A DNA stretch of 64,000 nucleotides from positions 74,114,412-74,178,411 of the forward strand of contig CM043963.1 in NCBI GenBank assembly GCA_014529385.2, read 5' to 3'. This DNA comes from Adiantum capillus-veneris. Taxonomy: Eukaryota; Streptophyta; Polypodiopsida; Polypodiales; Pteridaceae. The notes under the pieces are model-generated. The model did no database searches, was not told where the DNA came from, and worked only from the letters and a program-made list of their open reading frames with translations. Below are positions 63,139 through 64,000 of this stretch, one piece after another. Both the position numbers and the translations under genes were made by a program. Position 1 is the stretch's first letter. Each line of letters opens with the position of its first letter.

Positions 63139-63892
63139 CTATTCTCTGCAGTCTCTTTTCATGTGACCCTTCTTGCCACAATGGTAGCATTCTATGTCAC
63201 TCTTGCCTTTAGCACTGCGGGACTTGCTACGAGACTGATTCCTCTTTCCACCTTTGTACTTTTCTTTGGTCCTTCCCCTGACAACTAAGGCTGTTCCTTT
63301 GCCTTTGTCCATTGTCTTTCTGTTGGTTTGTTCAGTAAGCAGACTGCCTTCTACACCTGCTATGGTCAAACCATCTGGAGGTGTAGAATTACTCAAAGTT
63401 GTGTGAAAAGTGTCCCAACTTTCCGGCAATGTGATCAACAGGAACATAACTCTAACAGGTTCATCAAACTTGACACCTTGAGCTGACAATTGACTGTAGA
63501 TGGTGTTGAATTCATTCAGATGATTGGACATAGGTGTCCCTTCTTTCATCTTCAAGTCAACAAGCTTCTTAAGCCAATATACTTGTGAAGCTGCACTCTG
63601 CTTCTCATAAAGATCACTCAACTTTGTCCATGCTTCATAAGCCGACATCTCGTCTGCTACATTGAAGTAAACGCTTTTTGCCAAAAGTTAGCATAATGGT
63701 AAAAAGTGCCAATTCATCCATTTCGCTCCATTCATCTTTGTCCATATCTTCTGGTTTTATCCCCTTGAGCTTTATAGGTTTTATCTGCTTCTTTTGTACC
63801 AACACGTGCCAAATTTGCTTCTTCCACAATGGGAAATTGGTTCCATCCAGCTTCTGGATATTGTAAAGAGCAGTGTCCTGTGATCCAGCCAT
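63139..63892 (-). pseudogene. Copia gag (inverted copy)
   Basis: Starts M-A-G-S-Q-D-T-A at 63892 with L-D-G-T-N-F-P-L-W-K-K at residues about 15-25. There is a frame change near 63660, then a UBN2-type gag domain (A-W-T-K-L-S-D-L-Y, M-S-N-H-L-N-E-F-N), a Lys/Arg/Ser-rich stretch and one zinc knuckle C-Y-H-C-G-K-K-G-H-M-K-R-D-C near 63145-63190. A stop separates it from the protease frame. Confidence 0.88.
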
Positions 63893-64000
63893 AGCTACGC
63901 TTCACTAGTTTACTTTCCCGGAAAAAATTCGGCAGAGTTTCCCCTGTAAACTGACCTCTAAACCAATATCAACCTGTCAAATGAACCAAGAAAGCTTCAG
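63840..64000. repeat. Right arm of the copia-derived inverted repeat (runs off the window)
   Basis: Leader and gag start of the minus-strand copia copy. It is complementary to 62316-62479 and probably extends past 64000. Confidence 0.85.

Noticed and set aside
1-64000. tRNA, rRNA or other structural RNA genes
   Set aside because: No cloverleaf-compatible or rRNA-like sequence was recognised. tRNA-like matches are only retroelement primer sites.

Overview
The window is plant nuclear DNA made almost entirely of transposable elements in several nesting layers. I see no intact host gene. Evidence for a land plant: a CACTA (En/Spm) transposase gene of the TNP2 type with its plant-typical DUF4218- and DUF4216-like parts, Ty1/copia elements with initiator-Met primer sites, Ty3/gypsy-type gag and protease genes with a tRNA-Asp-like primer site, and fragments of two plant-type proteins (a heavy-metal-associated HMA domain and a GTD-binding domain). 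The load of decayed elements and microsatellites suggests a large genome such as a fern or gymnosperm; the species cannot be fixed from the sequence.

Layout. 1-4.6 kb: the 3' end of an LTR element, then non-coding DNA with microsatellites. 4.6-10 kb: a decayed LINE (endonuclease, then reverse transcriptase) split by a 2.6-kb non-coding LTR element (5858-8480) with 5-bp target duplications. 10-15 kb: non-coding. 15067-18046: a copia element that lost gag and protease. 18-23.2 kb: mostly featureless, with a copia RNase H remnant. 23.2-26.7 kb (minus): a decayed retropepsin-encoding retroelement with three W-x-P motifs. 26.76-32.86 kb (minus): a CACTA element with one terminus, a deleted TNP2 gene, a Ser/Pro-rich second gene, and a captured HMA exon near its 5' end. 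32.9-35.06 kb: a GTD-binding-domain pseudogene. 35.07-41.43 kb (minus): an LTR element in tandem form (LTR, gag, acidic ORF, LTR, truncated gag). 41.4-51.7 kb (minus): gag and 5' end of a Ty3-like element (called G2 here), split at 44360-48434 by a second copia element that kept gag, protease and integrase but lost most of RT and RNase H. 53.4-58.2 kb (minus): a related element (G3) with gag, protease and a small basic ORF but no RT or integrase before its 3' LTR. 58.2-61.1 kb: a decayed chromovirus 3' end and LTR. 61.1-64 kb: a copia 5' LTR, leader and gag start facing an inverted copia gag-protease copy that runs off the window.

How the parts relate. At least three LTR families here cannot move on their own and would need enzymes from relatives: 5858-8480 (no coding), 35-41 kb (gag plus acidic ORF) and G3 (gag plus protease). 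The two copia copies carry complementary deletions. Insertion order can be read directly in two places, because the split LINE and split G2 reading frames continue in frame once the insert and one target-site copy are ignored.
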